Below, piece after piece: positions 54,881 through 64,000 of a DNA stretch of 64,000 nucleotides; the first letter of the stretch is position 1, and each line of letters begins with the position of its first letter. The translations under genes and the position numbers were made by a program. This DNA is from Fuerstiella sp. (lineage in GTDB: Bacteria; Planctomycetota; Planctomycetia; Planctomycetales; Planctomycetaceae), in the NCBI GenBank assembly GCA_029245955.1, contig JAQWOH010000007.1, positions 124,001-188,000 of the forward strand, in the 5' to 3' direction. The notes beneath the pieces are model-generated. The model was not told the DNA's origin. It saw nothing but the letters and a program-made list of their open reading frames with translations, and ran no database searches.

Positions 54881-56992
54881 ATGACGTCACCCACATCTAA
54901 GAATTCTGACCGGCAGGCCCTGGTTACCAGTTGTCACGTGACGTGGCTGGATTGGTTTCTAGCGGCCATTGTTGGGCTTGGACTGGCTGTTGGCGTCTGG
55001 CATGGACTGGCAAAAGGTGGCGGACTTGTTGGTGGGGACACTTATCCGTATTTTCTGCCACAGAAGATGGTTCTGGCCCAGAGCTTTGAGCAAGGTGAGT
55101 TACCCTTGTGGCACAACCTGACGGGGCTCGGTTATCCATTGCACGCCGAAAGCCAGGCGGGCGTCTTCTACCCGACGAATCAACTTTTGTATCGCCTGTT
55201 TCCTGTAAATACAGCGTACAACACAAGCATCATCATCCACTACTGGCTGGCTTTTGTCTTTGCGTGGCGTTTTGCTCGGTGCCAGCGGATTTCGATGTGG
55301 CCCGCACTGCTGGCGGCGCTGGTTTATGTGTACGGCTGGTTTCCTGCCAGAATCTCACTGGAATGGAGCATCATTGGCGGCTTGTGGCTGCCGCTCACGC
55401 TGTGGCTTACGGAGTTACTGGTGGTATCTCCCTCGGCCAGACGCTTTGCGTGTCTGGCTGGCTGCCTTGGAATCCATTTATTGGCGGGCCATTTTACTCT
55501 GGCTTTTATTAATCAGCTTACGATTCTGTCGTACGCAGCGCTGCGAATCGTGTTATCACGCCGGGACACCTCGGGCGGTTCGATCCCGCCGCAGCGTCTC
55601 GTCCTGTTTCCTGCGGCTGTCGCCGCCGGGTTGCTTATCGCTGCCCTGCAGCTTGTGCCGTCGTACGAGCTGAAGCTGATGAGTCAGCGGGAAGGCGATC
55701 AGACCGAGTTCGATCCGACGTACGGTCATATGCCTCCAGTCTATGGGACTCAGCTGGTGGCGTCGTGGTGGTATTGGCACACGCCGGAAATGAAGGCGAC
55801 TCGAGCGATCATGAAAACGCCGGGGTGCGTCACGGCAGACACGAATACCGTCGAAGCCCATCTTTACTGGGGACTGATTCCGTTTGGGCTCGTTGCCTGC
55901 GTTCTCATTCGCTGCTGGCGGTGTGGGTTCGATTCGCGGACGCAGATTATCTGGCTGGTGCTGTCGCTGAGTGGCCTTGTTTATGCGACAGGTTGGTTGA
56001 TGCCTCTGACTCGACATCTGCCAGGATTCGGATTCTTCATGGGGCCAGGTCGCTACACGATTGTGTCGGCATTGGGCGGCGGCCTGCTGGCGGCAACTAT
56101 GCTCGATCGCATCACTCGTCGATTTTCTGTGCTCAGGACAGCCGCAATCACGACGTTGTTGTGCGCACTGACTCTGCCGGACCTGCAATGGTCCTCCAGA
56201 ACCATTCAGGATGCCGTTGTTGTGGGGCAGCCGCCGATCGCTCAGATGGGTACCAGCTGGTTACGAAAGCTGCTTGCTGCCGATGGACGGGCTCCAGCCA
56301 GACTGTTGGCTCCAGGGCCCAATGTGGGGAATCTGTTTGGTGTCAGTTGTATTCCGCAGTATCTGGGGATCGGTCCGGCGGTGTATCAGGATGCGGCGCT
56401 GCGTCCGGCAATGGGAGCAGCAAATCCCGACGATGTGTATCCTGATGCGGACACAATCGCTCAGCTTGAATCACTTGGCGTTTCCCACATTCTGACATTA
56501 GATCCGATCAGCCGACCTTCAGACGAGCTGGAAGCATTGCGTCAGTATCCCGATCCGTTTCTTAATGCCATCTGGGCGCGGGGGATCAAATCGTGTTTTC
56601 TGTACCGTCTGCGATCAGAACCACAACGCGTCACAGCCGATCCGCCGGATATGATGACGGCATTCCGGCTGCTGACGGCAACGGCGAACACCGTTGAGAT
56701 CGAAGTGAAACTGACGGCCGACGGCACAGTCATTCTGAGAGAACTCATGTATCCCGGCTGGACTGTCACCGTTGACGGTGCGGCAGCTGTTGCCGAAGCG
56801 AGCGATGACATCATGCGGTCCGTGTCCGTGTCCGAGGGCACACACAAAATACGATGGACGTTTAAGCCAACCAGCTTTTACGTCGGTACAGCAATCAGTG
56901 CTGTGACCTTGTTTTGTCTTCTGGCTTTCGTCGCGTTAGAAGCCCGGCGTAAAAGCTCAGCCGATTCTTCTTTGGCCACAAACGGAACATGA
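54881..56992 (+). CDS. YfhO-like multi-pass membrane protein
   Basis: The protein is about 703 residues from the ATG at 54881; an earlier TTG at 54794 is in frame. It opens with GGDTYPYFLPQKMVLAQSFEQGELPLWHNLTGLGYPL, the external loop typical of YfhO/glycosyltransferase-like proteins. Many hydrophobic segments follow (for example LLAALVYVYGWFPARISLEWSIIGGLWLPLTLWLTELL). The C-terminal soluble part ends with LMYPGWTVTVDGAAAV, the usual YfhO domain near the membrane, and a last segment (YVGTAISAVTLFCLLAFVAL). Such proteins add or modify sugars on envelope polymers. The next gene follows after 4 bases, suggesting an operon. Confidence 0.8.
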   Translation: MTSPTSKNSDRQALVTSCHVTWLDWFLAAIVGLGLAVGVWHGLAKGGGLVGGDTYPYFLPQKMVLAQSFEQGELPLWHNLTGLGYPLHAESQAGVFYPTNQLLYRLFPVNTAYNTSIIIHYWLAFVFAWRFARCQRISMWPALLAALVYVYGWFPARISLEWSIIGGLWLPLTLWLTELLVVSPSARRFACLAGCLGIHLLAGHFTLAFINQLTILSYAALRIVLSRRDTSGGSIPPQRLVLFPAAVAAGLLIAALQLVPSYELKLMSQREGDQTEFDPTYGHMPPVYGTQLVASWWYWHTPEMKATRAIMKTPGCVTADTNTVEAHLYWGLIPFGLVACVLIRCWRCGFDSRTQIIWLVLSLSGLVYATGWLMPLTRHLPGFGFFMGPGRYTIVSALGGGLLAATMLDRITRRFSVLRTAAITTLLCALTLPDLQWSSRTIQDAVVVGQPPIAQMGTSWLRKLLAADGRAPARLLAPGPNVGNLFGVSCIPQYLGIGPAVYQDAALRPAMGAANPDDVYPDADTIAQLESLGVSHILTLDPISRPSDELEALRQYPDPFLNAIWARGIKSCFLYRLRSEPQRVTADPPDMMTAFRLLTATANTVEIEVKLTADGTVILRELMYPGWTVTVDGAAAVAEASDDIMRSVSVSEGTHKIRWTFKPTSFYVGTAISAVTLFCLLAFVALEARRKSSADSSLATNGT

Positions 56993-56996
56993 CACT

Positions 56997-57995
56997 ATGA
57001 AAGCCGCCTTCATTGACGATACCGGACCGGTCACCAACATTTGCGTTGGATCTGTCGATGTGCCTGCTGTTCAGCCCCGGCAGGTGCTGGTGCGCACAGG
57101 TGCCGTGGCAGTCAATCCCATTGATACCTATGTTCGCAGTGGCAATGTGAAGCTGGAACTGCCGGCACGCTATATTGTCGGCTGCGATATTGCCGGTACT
57201 GTGGAGTCGGTCGGTGCCGATGTTTCCGGTTTCTCTGTTGGTCAACGGGTCTGGGGCAGTAATCAGGGGTTGTTCGGTCGACAGGGAACATTCGCTGAAT
57301 TCGCGGCCATCGACCAATGCTGGCTGTACCCAACTCCGGACGGCGTCGGTGATGAAGACGCTGCTGCCGGAGCGCTGACGGGAATTACCGCGCATCTTGG
57401 ACTGCATTTACACGGAGGACTGCAGCAGGGCGAAGTCGTGTTCGTCAACGGCGGAACCGGAGGTGTCGGTTCCGCCGTTGTGCAGCTGGCCAGAGCTGCC
57501 GGGGCGACCGTCGTCACAACAGTTGGCAGCGAACTGAAGCGTCAAACAGCACTGCAACTGGGAGCCGATCACGTCATCAATTATCGTGAAGAAGATGCTG
57601 CGACTGCGATCTCAAACTTCGTTGCGGAACACCGGCCGATAAATCTGTGGTTTGAGACACTGCGGTCACCCAGTCCGGACGTCACGATTCCTTTACTGGC
57701 AAAACGCGGGCGCTATGTGCTGATGGCCGGGCGAGACGCGAGGCCGGAGTTTCCCGTAGGTCCGTTTTACGTGAACGACCTGCGTGCCATCGGGTTTGCC
57801 ATGTTTAACGCTTCCGCCGAGGAGCAGCGTATGGCCGCAGATGACCTGAATTCGCTGATGGCCGACGGGCAACTGAGACCTCTGATTGGCAAACGGCTTT
57901 CGCTGGACGACGCAGCCAGCGCTCATCAACTACAGGAAGAAAACACTCTAATGGGTGCGGGAACGCTGTCCGGAAAGATTGTCCTGACGCCGTGA
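56997..57995 (+). CDS. Zinc-independent NADPH:quinone oxidoreductase (MDR family)
   Basis: The protein has 332 residues. The medium-chain reductase fold is clear: VAVNPIDTYVRSG in the N-terminal domain, GCDIAGTVESVGADVSGFSVGQRVWG, and the Rossmann motif FVNGGTGGVGSAVVQLARAAGATVV at about residues 149-173. Catalytic-zinc Cys residues of alcohol dehydrogenases are absent, placing it with the QOR/zeta-crystallin branch. It begins four bases after the YfhO-like stop, so the two probably share a transcript although no functional link is obvious. Confidence 0.88.
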   Translation: MKAAFIDDTGPVTNICVGSVDVPAVQPRQVLVRTGAVAVNPIDTYVRSGNVKLELPARYIVGCDIAGTVESVGADVSGFSVGQRVWGSNQGLFGRQGTFAEFAAIDQCWLYPTPDGVGDEDAAAGALTGITAHLGLHLHGGLQQGEVVFVNGGTGGVGSAVVQLARAAGATVVTTVGSELKRQTALQLGADHVINYREEDAATAISNFVAEHRPINLWFETLRSPSPDVTIPLLAKRGRYVLMAGRDARPEFPVGPFYVNDLRAIGFAMFNASAEEQRMAADDLNSLMADGQLRPLIGKRLSLDDAASAHQLQEENTLMGAGTLSGKIVLTP

Positions 57996-58149
57996 ATTTA
58001 CCATTTGCGGAAATCGGCGTCGGAGACAGGCCACAGAATTGAAGTTTAGAGATCTGGCAAATAGAGTCGTCGAGATTTTGCGCGAGCAGTGACGGTTTGC
58101 TGGCGCGGCCGTGATTTCTGGTGAACAGCCGATCGAACGCCGAAGAACT

Positions 58150-59112
58150 ATGACGGAAACATTGCAACAACCCGAATTTACGGCTCCCTGGGATGAGCGA
58201 CATTTGCTGGGTCTGGAAAACCTGTCAGCCGATCAGATTACCCGAATTCTGGATCTTGCCGACAGTTTTCAATCCCTTTCCAAAGGCGCGTCGCAGAAAC
58301 TCAGCATTCTGAACGGCACCGTTGTCGCCAACCTTTTCTTCGAAAATTCAACGCGAACCAAAACGAGCTTCAACATCGCCGCCAGGCGTCTGGGTGCCGA
58401 TACGGTCGATTTTTCTGCCAGTGGCAGTAGCCTTTCAAAGGGAGAAACCTTCGTTGATACCGCTTTGACGATCGAAGCGATGGGGGTTGACCTTGTCGTG
58501 TGTCGTCACCGCACGCCGGGAGCTCCGCAATTGCTGGCGCGACACCTTCGTGCCGGGGTTCTGAACGCTGGCGACGGTACTCATGAACATCCGACGCAGG
58601 CTTTGCTGGACATGCTGACCATTCGACAGAGGCTGGGACGTATCGAAGGACTGACTGTGGCTCTGGTTGGCGACATACGGCACAGTCGTGTTGCGCGTTC
58701 GAACATTCACGGCCTCACGAAGCTGGGAGCGAAGGTTATCGTTTGTGGTCCGGCGACGTTGATTCCGCGAACAATTTCGCAGATGGGCGTTGAGATCGCT
58801 TACAGTCTGGATGAAATTCTGCCCCGTGTGGACTGTGTGAATTTGCTGCGTGTGCAGTTTGAACGGCAGCGCGGAGCCTTCTTTCCTTCGATTCCGGAAT
58901 ACGCTCATTTGTTCGGGATGAACGGAGATCGTATACGGCGAGCGAAAGACGGTCTGCTGGTACTGGCGCCAGGACCCATCAATCGCGGGGTCGAACTGAC
59001 GCCTGAAGTCGCCGATGGCCCACATTCGGTCATTCTTAATCAGGTTTCAAACGGACTGCTGATTCGCATGGCCTGCCTGTACCTTCTGGCAAAGAAAGCG
59101 GGCAAATCATGA
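58150..59112 (+). CDS. pyrB: Aspartate carbamoyltransferase catalytic subunit
   Basis: The protein has 320 residues. It makes carbamoyl aspartate in pyrimidine synthesis. The carbamoyl-phosphate site [12 protein letters not shown], the [11 protein letters not shown] loop, [14 protein letters not shown] and [13 protein letters not shown] are all intact. The C-terminal [19 protein letters not shown] and [10 protein letters not shown] are standard. The ATG at 58150 gives the family start; a GTG at 58111 would add 13 atypical residues. It overlaps the next gene by 4 bases (ATGA), indicating translational coupling, and PyrI is absent from the window. Confidence 0.96.
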   Translation: MTETLQQPEFTAPWDERHLLGLENLSADQITRILDLADSFQSLSKGASQKLSILNGTVVANLFFENSTRTKTSFNIAARRLGADTVDFSASGSSLSKGETFVDTALTIEAMGVDLVVCRHRTPGAPQLLARHLRAGVLNAGDGTHEHPTQALLDMLTIRQRLGRIEGLTVALVGDIRHSRVARSNIHGLTKLGAKVIVCGPATLIPRTISQMGVEIAYSLDEILPRVDCVNLLRVQFERQRGAFFPSIPEYAHLFGMNGDRIRRAKDGLLVLAPGPINRGVELTPEVADGPHSVILNQVSNGLLIRMACLYLLAKKAGKS

Positions 59113-60395
59113 AAACGCTGATCAAGAACGGGACCATCATCGACCCCGCCAGCCGCATTGATTCGTTGGGATCGATCCTGATTGAGAACGACAGTATTTC
59201 GGGCGTGTACCTTGGTGAGGCTCCGCCCGAGGCAGATCGAGTTATTGATGCCACGGGGATGCTGGTCTGTCCCGGCTTTATTGACCCGCACGTCGCCGTA
59301 CGCGAACCAGGCTTTGAGGAAGATGAAACGATTGCCAGCGCGACTGCTGCGGCACTGGCGGGCGGGTTCACAGGTATCGCCGCTCTGCCGGATACAAATC
59401 CCGTTGTCGACAATCGCGGGTCTGCGGAGTTCGTGAAGCGGCAGGCGGAGCGAGCTGCCAACTGCCGTGTGTTTCCACTGGGTGCTGTCACCAAAGGTCA
59501 TCAAGGGGAAGAGCTGGCAGAGATCGGACTGCTGGTGGAGTCCGAGGCCGTTGCTTTTACCGACGCCAAGAATCCGATCGCCAACGCCGAGGTGATGCGA
59601 CGTGCACTGGAATACACGGGCATGTTCGATCGGCCCGTATTGCACCACTCCATCGTGCCCGAACTTTCGGAAACGGGGGTCATGCATGAGGGCTTCGAGT
59701 CGACCCGTCTGGGACTCGTCGGCATTCCTGCTGCCGCCAGTGACATCATGACCGGTCGTGATATTGCGCTGGCGGAACTGACAGGAGGTCGTGTGCACAT
59801 TATGTGTATCAGTACCCGTGAGGCCGTCGAACGTGTTCGTCTGGCTCAGGCCAGAGGAGTCAGCGTCTCTGCGGATGTGACACCCCATCATCTGCTGTTT
59901 ACCCACGAAGTCATGCAGTCATTCGATACGCTCTTTAAGTGCAATCCTCCTTTACGGTCTCAGGAACATGTTGATGCGCTCATCGGTGGACTGCGGGACG
60001 GTACGATTTCAGTCATTAGTGCGGATCATCAGCCGTTGGCGATTGAAAAGAAGGACGTCGAACTTGACGTCGCACCATTCGGCCTTTGTGGCCTGGAGAC
60101 ATTGCTGGCGATTTGCGTCGAGACACTTATTACGCCGGGACACCTGACCTGGTCGCAGCTGATCTCGTGTCTGACAATCGGTCCGGCGAAACTGCTGAAG
60201 CTGCCCCACGGTACACTTGGGGGCAACGCACCGGCGGATGTGACATTCATTGACCCCACGGAACAATGGACGGTCGATGCAACATCGTTTCGGTCGCTTA
60301 GCCGCAACACGCCATTCGACGGTCGATCGGTCACCGGACGAGTTGTGGCCACGATGGTCGCAGGAGACATTCGTTTCTCAACGCGAGAACTGTGA
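59109..60395 (+). CDS. pyrC': Dihydroorotase-like protein, probably catalytically inactive (PyrC' type)
   Basis: The protein is 428 residues with the full type I dihydroorotase fold, and its numbering lines up with the Aquifex and Bacillus enzymes. Of the six metal-site residues, His61, His180 and Asp306 are kept, but His63 is Ala (HVAVREPG for HVHLREPG), Asp153 is Ala (TDAKN for the usual SDDG), and His233 is Cys (HIMCIST for HIAHVST). The terminal His of DHAPH is also lost (DHQPL). The substrate-contact REPG and NPPLR motifs remain. An inactive PyrC' encoded next to PyrB and needed for its assembly is known from Pseudomonas. The 4-base overlap with pyrB fits the same role here. An active dihydroorotase should then lie elsewhere. 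Confidence 0.85.
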   Translation: MKTLIKNGTIIDPASRIDSLGSILIENDSISGVYLGEAPPEADRVIDATGMLVCPGFIDPHVAVREPGFEEDETIASATAAALAGGFTGIAALPDTNPVVDNRGSAEFVKRQAERAANCRVFPLGAVTKGHQGEELAEIGLLVESEAVAFTDAKNPIANAEVMRRALEYTGMFDRPVLHHSIVPELSETGVMHEGFESTRLGLVGIPAAASDIMTGRDIALAELTGGRVHIMCISTREAVERVRLAQARGVSVSADVTPHHLLFTHEVMQSFDTLFKCNPPLRSQEHVDALIGGLRDGTISVISADHQPLAIEKKDVELDVAPFGLCGLETLLAICVETLITPGHLTWSQLISCLTIGPAKLLKLPHGTLGGNAPADVTFIDPTEQWTVDATSFRSLSRNTPFDGRSVTGRVVATMVAGDIRFSTREL

Positions 60396-60433
60396 TTCAA
60401 AATCACATGCGTTCGTGCTGACGCGATCTCGGC

Positions 60434-61372
60434 CTACGATGTCTTGGCTCCGGAGTCCGGCTGTTCGGTGTCGACATCCGTCCATTTCATGTTTGAACCC
60501 ATCGGTTCGATTCGCAGGACGACCTTGCCGTCCTGGAAGACACGAACTGTTCCTGTGGACTCGGATACAGCAATGGCAATGGCATCCGTGGCTTTCGAGA
60601 TTTCCGCAGCCGCCCAGTGCCGTGATCCAAGACCTTTTGACACAAATACCTCTGCAGATGCCCGGAGGTGCCGACCTGCCGCATGCACGATACCATCCGA
60701 CGAAATAACAAAGGCACCGTCAATCTGAGCAAGTTCTTTGATGCTCTCGCGGACTCGGGGACTGCGGATCAGGCATTCTGCTTTCCCATAGCCGCGAAAG
60801 GGATCGTGTACCTGTTCCTGCGACAGCGACATTACCTTGCGATGCTGTCCCACAACGAACAGAGTTCCGACCGCCTTGCCTTCGCGGCCTTCGCGGCCGA
60901 TTTCACACGCCAGGTCCACCACGATTCGCAGGGTTTCGAGTGGAACCTGTGTCTCAAGTCGCTGCAGGTCACGGGAGGTCAGCTTTGCCAGCTGTTCAGC
61001 CAGGTGAATGAGGCTGATGGTGTCGCACGAATCCTTTTCGTAGGCAGAATAAAGGGATACCACCACGTCGCCGGATTGCAGTAACTCATCGGCTATGGCT
61101 TCCAGGAGAACCTGGGACACCTGAGTACTTCGCGTCTGTGGTTCGTGCTCGATTACTACCAGATCAATTTCGTCATTGCGTACCGCAGCCTGAACGTCAG
61201 GGTTGTCTGACGCAACCAGCAGATGTGTGCCGCGCAGCAGTTTTTTCACCGCGACAAAGTCAAAGACTTTGTCAGAAAGCAGCACAACGGCTCGCGCCGA
61301 TTCCAAATCGGCCAGGCGTTTTGCTGATTTCAGGATATGTTGAAACTGCCGGCTGAGCTTTTTTCGCTTCAT
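60434..61372 (-). CDS. Diadenylate cyclase-like protein (DisA_N/DacZ type)
   Basis: The protein is about 312 residues from the ATG at 61372. The C-terminal part carries the DAC domain: IDGAFVISSDGIVHAAG (the DGA motif) and LGSRHWAAAEISKATDAIAIAVSESTGTVRVFQDG. The conserved RHR reads RHW. The N-terminal part looks like a pyruvate-kinase-C-type alpha/beta domain (IDLVVIEHEPQTRSTQVSQVLLEAIADELL) followed by a linker helix, the layout of the archaeal-type DacZ rather than of DisA or membrane CdaA. Cyclic di-AMP synthesis is therefore likely but depends on the effect of the Arg-to-Trp change. It converges on the pyrimidine genes. Confidence 0.8.
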   Translation of the reverse strand: MKRKKLSRQFQHILKSAKRLADLESARAVVLLSDKVFDFVAVKKLLRGTHLLVASDNPDVQAAVRNDEIDLVVIEHEPQTRSTQVSQVLLEAIADELLQSGDVVVSLYSAYEKDSCDTISLIHLAEQLAKLTSRDLQRLETQVPLETLRIVVDLACEIGREGREGKAVGTLFVVGQHRKVMSLSQEQVHDPFRGYGKAECLIRSPRVRESIKELAQIDGAFVISSDGIVHAAGRHLRASAEVFVSKGLGSRHWAAAEISKATDAIAIAVSESTGTVRVFQDGKVVLRIEPMGSNMKWTDVDTEQPDSGAKTS

Positions 61373-61491
61373 GCAACGAGTGTAGGAGATGCCCACGGCG
61401 GGTCAACGCAGGCAGCAGGGACGTTCTTTGACTTTCTGACAACACACAGCGTACCTGCCGTCTGACTGTGGTTTGTGAGTCGTCCGAAAGG

Positions 61492-64000
61492 CTACGAACC
61501 GTACGTGATGAGAATGCGTGATCGAACGGTTTCGATCGAAATAGTTGACGAGTCAGTGTGATGTAGAAAGCGGACGGGTTCGTCGCGTTCGGCAGAATAG
61601 TTCGAGAACTCCCGTTCGGCCAGCGTGGTGCCTGTTCGACCGTCAATCACGTTCACCACCAGAGAACGGCCACCCCGAGAACGAACATTGTTCTCGTTAT
61701 TCTGTCTTTCTCCCACCTGACGTCTCAGAAACGGGTATTCGTGGTTTTTCCATGACCACGTAACCAGTAATTCCGTTGGGTCCCCCTGAATTTTTGTCAG
61801 TACGGACGGCACAGTGGGACGGCTCCACAGAATCTTCCCCGCCTCTTGGTCAACGCAGATCAGCGTGCCTGTTTCAAGTCGAGTTTCGCCCATTCGAGAC
61901 GTGTTTGACAGATCCCTGTGAGAATGATCGCCGTTCTTCAACAGAACGAACAGATGATTCAGATGCTCAAATGCCTTCAATCCCCAGATCTTTGATGTGT
62001 CCATGTGAGCCGTCAGCGAACACCGAATGTCTGAGTGTCCTGTCTGAAGATCGAGGACAACAAGGTCCATGTCATCTGAGATGGTCACAGCTCGTCCACG
62101 AGGCAGCAATTCGGCCATTGGGGACGGGCTGACGCCCACGCGGGGAGCGGTGTGCATCAGGTCATGACCCGAAAGGACGTCGACAAGAACAAGACGCTGA
62201 TCTCTGTGAAATAGAACCATTCGTCCGTAGACAAGTGGTGTCTGGCCGTCGGGAATATCCAGGCGGACCACATCCAGGCGTTTGCCGTCTTTTGTGCGGA
62301 ACAGCTGGCAGCTTTCACGTTTCTTTCCGAGGACTCCGATAATCCGATCGTCACCGACAAGTCGTGCCGCTTCTCCGAATCCCGTTCTGCGAGTGACATC
62401 GGAGATTACTGTTCGTTTCCACAACAGACTGCCGGTGAACGGGTGGAGACAAAACAACTGATTTCCTCCTGCGACGATCAGAAATCCAGGACCTACAGGT
62501 CCGATTTTGAGAGGCGAATGGCTGGTGACTCCGTGGTCCAGTCGTTTCCACCACAACAGTGACGGTCCCCCGTTGGCGACCAGTGACATGACCCCCACGT
62601 GTCGATCGTCTTTGAGCGGAATGATTCCTGACGACTGAAAATCACTCAGTGGGGTGACTGGTTCTGCGGTCTCCGGCAGTGCAGCAGGAGCGGAGATCGT
62701 ACCGACGCCCATATTGACTGAAACGACCCCCTGCGAAGTTCTGAACAGACGATCGGAAAACCAAGGCGGTGTTTCCACGACACCTTTTTCTATCGACAGC
62801 ACACTGACCAGCCGACTGCCGGAACTGAGCATTGGCGATTCCTCAATCCTGACTTCCAGTGGATCGCGTTCTGCACCACCCGCATGGGAATGCTGTTCAC
62901 TTCCCACAGAATGGTCACTCGATGTCAGTGCGGCGCGTGCTTTCGGTAGTTCGTTTTTCAGCGTCAATCGATCCGTTTCCGTCGCCGTTCTGGCGGCCGA
63001 CAACAGAAACAGATGTGCAGCCGTCGGATAATGACTGTGTTTCAGACGTCTGGCAAATGAAATCTGACCGGTGACGGTTCCCGTTCGATGAGGAAAACGA
63101 ATCGCATGTTCGATCGTCGCGAACGTCAACCGGACGTCATTCTCAAATGAAAACGGAGCGACAGCCGATGCACGGTTGGCGGAAAGCTCTGTCCATGCGG
63201 CGACGTCCGCTCTGACCTGCCAGTCGGGCAGTAGCGGCAGCAGCGGCGACTTTGTACGGTTTTCGTTCTCTGCAGGCTGCCGCGCAGATCCCAGCAGGAA
63301 ACGACGGATCTGCTGTTCTTTCGTCAAAGCGAGTCGATCAAGAATTTCTTTTGCATCAGACACGGAATCACTTTCCGCGGAATGTTGAAAACGATTCTTT
63401 GCAAGCAGCAGCAACAGCGTCTCAGCCAGCACTTCACTGGCCTCCGAACCAACCGTCTCATCACTTAGCAGACTTCGCAGGCTTGTGACTCCTGCTACAG
63501 GTTTGGCTGAAAATAACTGACTTTGAGCTGCTACCAGTCGCTCACGACTGTTGGCAGAGGTGCCCTTGTCCATTCGTTGTCTAACCGCCTGTATCGTCGG
63601 GAGGACGCTGACCGAGAGAGGTGTTGCGGCACAGAGAATTTCGTCGTCGGCGACCAATGAACCCAACGTGACATGGGAATTATTTTCAAACAGGGGCCGT
63701 GCCATGCTGTTTGCTCGCCCCGTCTGTATGTCAATTTGTGCGATCGTCGCATCCTGCAGGGGAATCAGGCAAACCTCAGCGTTGCATGTGCCTCGTCCCG
63801 TCTGCTCCTGAATCGGCGTGTTCCACAACTGTGTGCCGTCGCTCATCCTGAGGGCCCGGACATGCCGGTTGCCTACCAAGACGGTACGGTCCTGCAGCAC
63901 GGCCAGTGCGTATCGGTCTCGGCTGCCTTCAACAAGGCCGCTGCCGGAAACATCACGATCTTTCTGCCAGAGAATCCTGCCGGAGTCGGTATCGATACAG
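61492..64000 (-). CDS. PQQ-like beta-propeller repeat protein, 5' end beyond the window
   Basis: At least 836 residues are visible; the frame is open to the right edge, so the start lies outside. Many PQQ/quinoprotein-type repeats are seen: CIDTDSGRILWQKD, ALRMSDGTQLWNTP, FCLHPFTGSLLWKRT, VLVDVLSGHDLMHT, LICVDQEAGKILWSRP. A helical middle region (about residues 140-370 of the visible part) resembles TPR or an alpha-solenoid insert. No enzyme motif is visible; these proteins are usually periplasmic scaffolds or outer-membrane-complex subunits in planctomycetes. It is 120 bases from the diadenylate cyclase gene on the same strand. Confidence 0.75.
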   Translation of the reverse strand, partial: CIDTDSGRILWQKDRDVSGSGLVEGSRDRYALAVLQDRTVLVGNRHVRALRMSDGTQLWNTPIQEQTGRGTCNAEVCLIPLQDATIAQIDIQTGRANSMARPLFENNSHVTLGSLVADDEILCAATPLSVSVLPTIQAVRQRMDKGTSANSRERLVAAQSQLFSAKPVAGVTSLRSLLSDETVGSEASEVLAETLLLLLAKNRFQHSAESDSVSDAKEILDRLALTKEQQIRRFLLGSARQPAENENRTKSPLLPLLPDWQVRADVAAWTELSANRASAVAPFSFENDVRLTFATIEHAIRFPHRTGTVTGQISFARRLKHSHYPTAAHLFLLSAARTATETDRLTLKNELPKARAALTSSDHSVGSEQHSHAGGAERDPLEVRIEESPMLSSGSRLVSVLSIEKGVVETPPWFSDRLFRTSQGVVSVNMGVGTISAPAALPETAEPVTPLSDFQSSGIIPLKDDRHVGVMSLVANGGPSLLWWKRLDHGVTSHSPLKIGPVGPGFLIVAGGNQLFCLHPFTGSLLWKRTVISDVTRRTGFGEAARLVGDDRIIGVLGKKRESCQLFRTKDGKRLDVVRLDIPDGQTPLVYGRMVLFHRDQRLVLVDVLSGHDLMHTAPRVGVSPSPMAELLPRGRAVTISDDMDLVVLDLQTGHSDIRCSLTAHMDTSKIWGLKAFEHLNHLFVLLKNGDHSHRDLSNTSRMGETRLETGTLICVDQEAGKILWSRPTVPSVLTKIQGDPTELLVTWSWKNHEYPFLRRQVGERQNNENNVRSRGGRSLVVNVIDGRTGTTLAEREFSNYSAERDEPVRFLHHTDSSTISIETVRSRILITYGS

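Noticed and set aside
1-64000. CRISPR arrays, tRNA genes and riboswitches
   Set aside because: No regular repeat-spacer pattern, no T-arm GGTTCRA with a matching acceptor stem, and no known riboswitch core were found by eye; a covariance-model scan would be decisive.

Overview
The window is almost certainly a chromosomal piece of a planctomycete (class Planctomycetia). The evidence is the mix of families typical of that phylum: two DUF1501 proteins around a DUF1549/DUF1553 cytochrome-like protein, two DUF1559 prepilin-type proteins, a DUF1080 protein, a ThuA-like protein, a CRTAC1/ASPIC FG-GAP protein, TPR proteins, sulfatase and FAD-oxidoreductase genes, and wide spacing with few Shine-Dalgarno sites. 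No tRNA, rRNA, CRISPR array or prophage was seen.

Layout. 1-6735: translation and RNA modification (epmB cut by the window edge, efp, miaB), a small candidate ORF, a Tat-exported amidohydrolase, a lipoprotein and a radical SAM protein. 6735-8420: an IS1380-family element with recognisable inverted ends, whose transposase is broken by an amber codon at an expected tryptophan. 8756-15969: a DUF1559 protein, a decayed coiled-coil/membrane ORF, and a DUF1501 - DUF1549/DUF1553 - DUF1501 group. 16189-23723: prfB with a programmed +1 frameshift, a Cys-rich secreted repeat protein, a thioredoxin/tandem-YHS protein, cysC, hisI, hisG, DUF1080 and a cofactor-independent phosphoglycerate mutase. 24184-29216: amidohydrolase, sulfatase, FAD oxidoreductase and a decayed esterase. 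29378-37921: a cell-surface/periplasm cluster (DUF1559 prepilin, lipoprotein, two TPR proteins, a haem c + FG-GAP protein, a DUF3179 lipoprotein, a CRTAC1/ASPIC lipoprotein).

38351-48994: ThuA-like protein, typA/bipA, gatCA, a small SRP RNA gene with its own terminator, tdk, yjbQ, an unrecognised protein, dinB and an SMP-30 family protein. 49093-64000: a 1259-residue multi-pass membrane protein of unknown function, mtnA, a Dabb protein, a YfhO-like membrane protein, a quinone reductase, pyrB overlapping a dihydroorotase-like gene, a diadenylate cyclase-like protein, and a PQQ-repeat protein running off the right edge.

The points most worth a second look are: (1) the pyrC-like gene overlapping pyrB, which lacks three of the six metal-site residues of type I dihydroorotases and so looks like a non-catalytic PyrC' partner of aspartate carbamoyltransferase; (2) the 1259-residue membrane protein; (3) the 29-38 kb surface cluster; (4) two perfect intergenic hairpins 13 kb apart that share the same outer arm; (5) the thioredoxin protein with two YHS-like domains; and (6) the diadenylate cyclase with RHW in place of RHR. 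I found no unmistakably new defence or mobile system.
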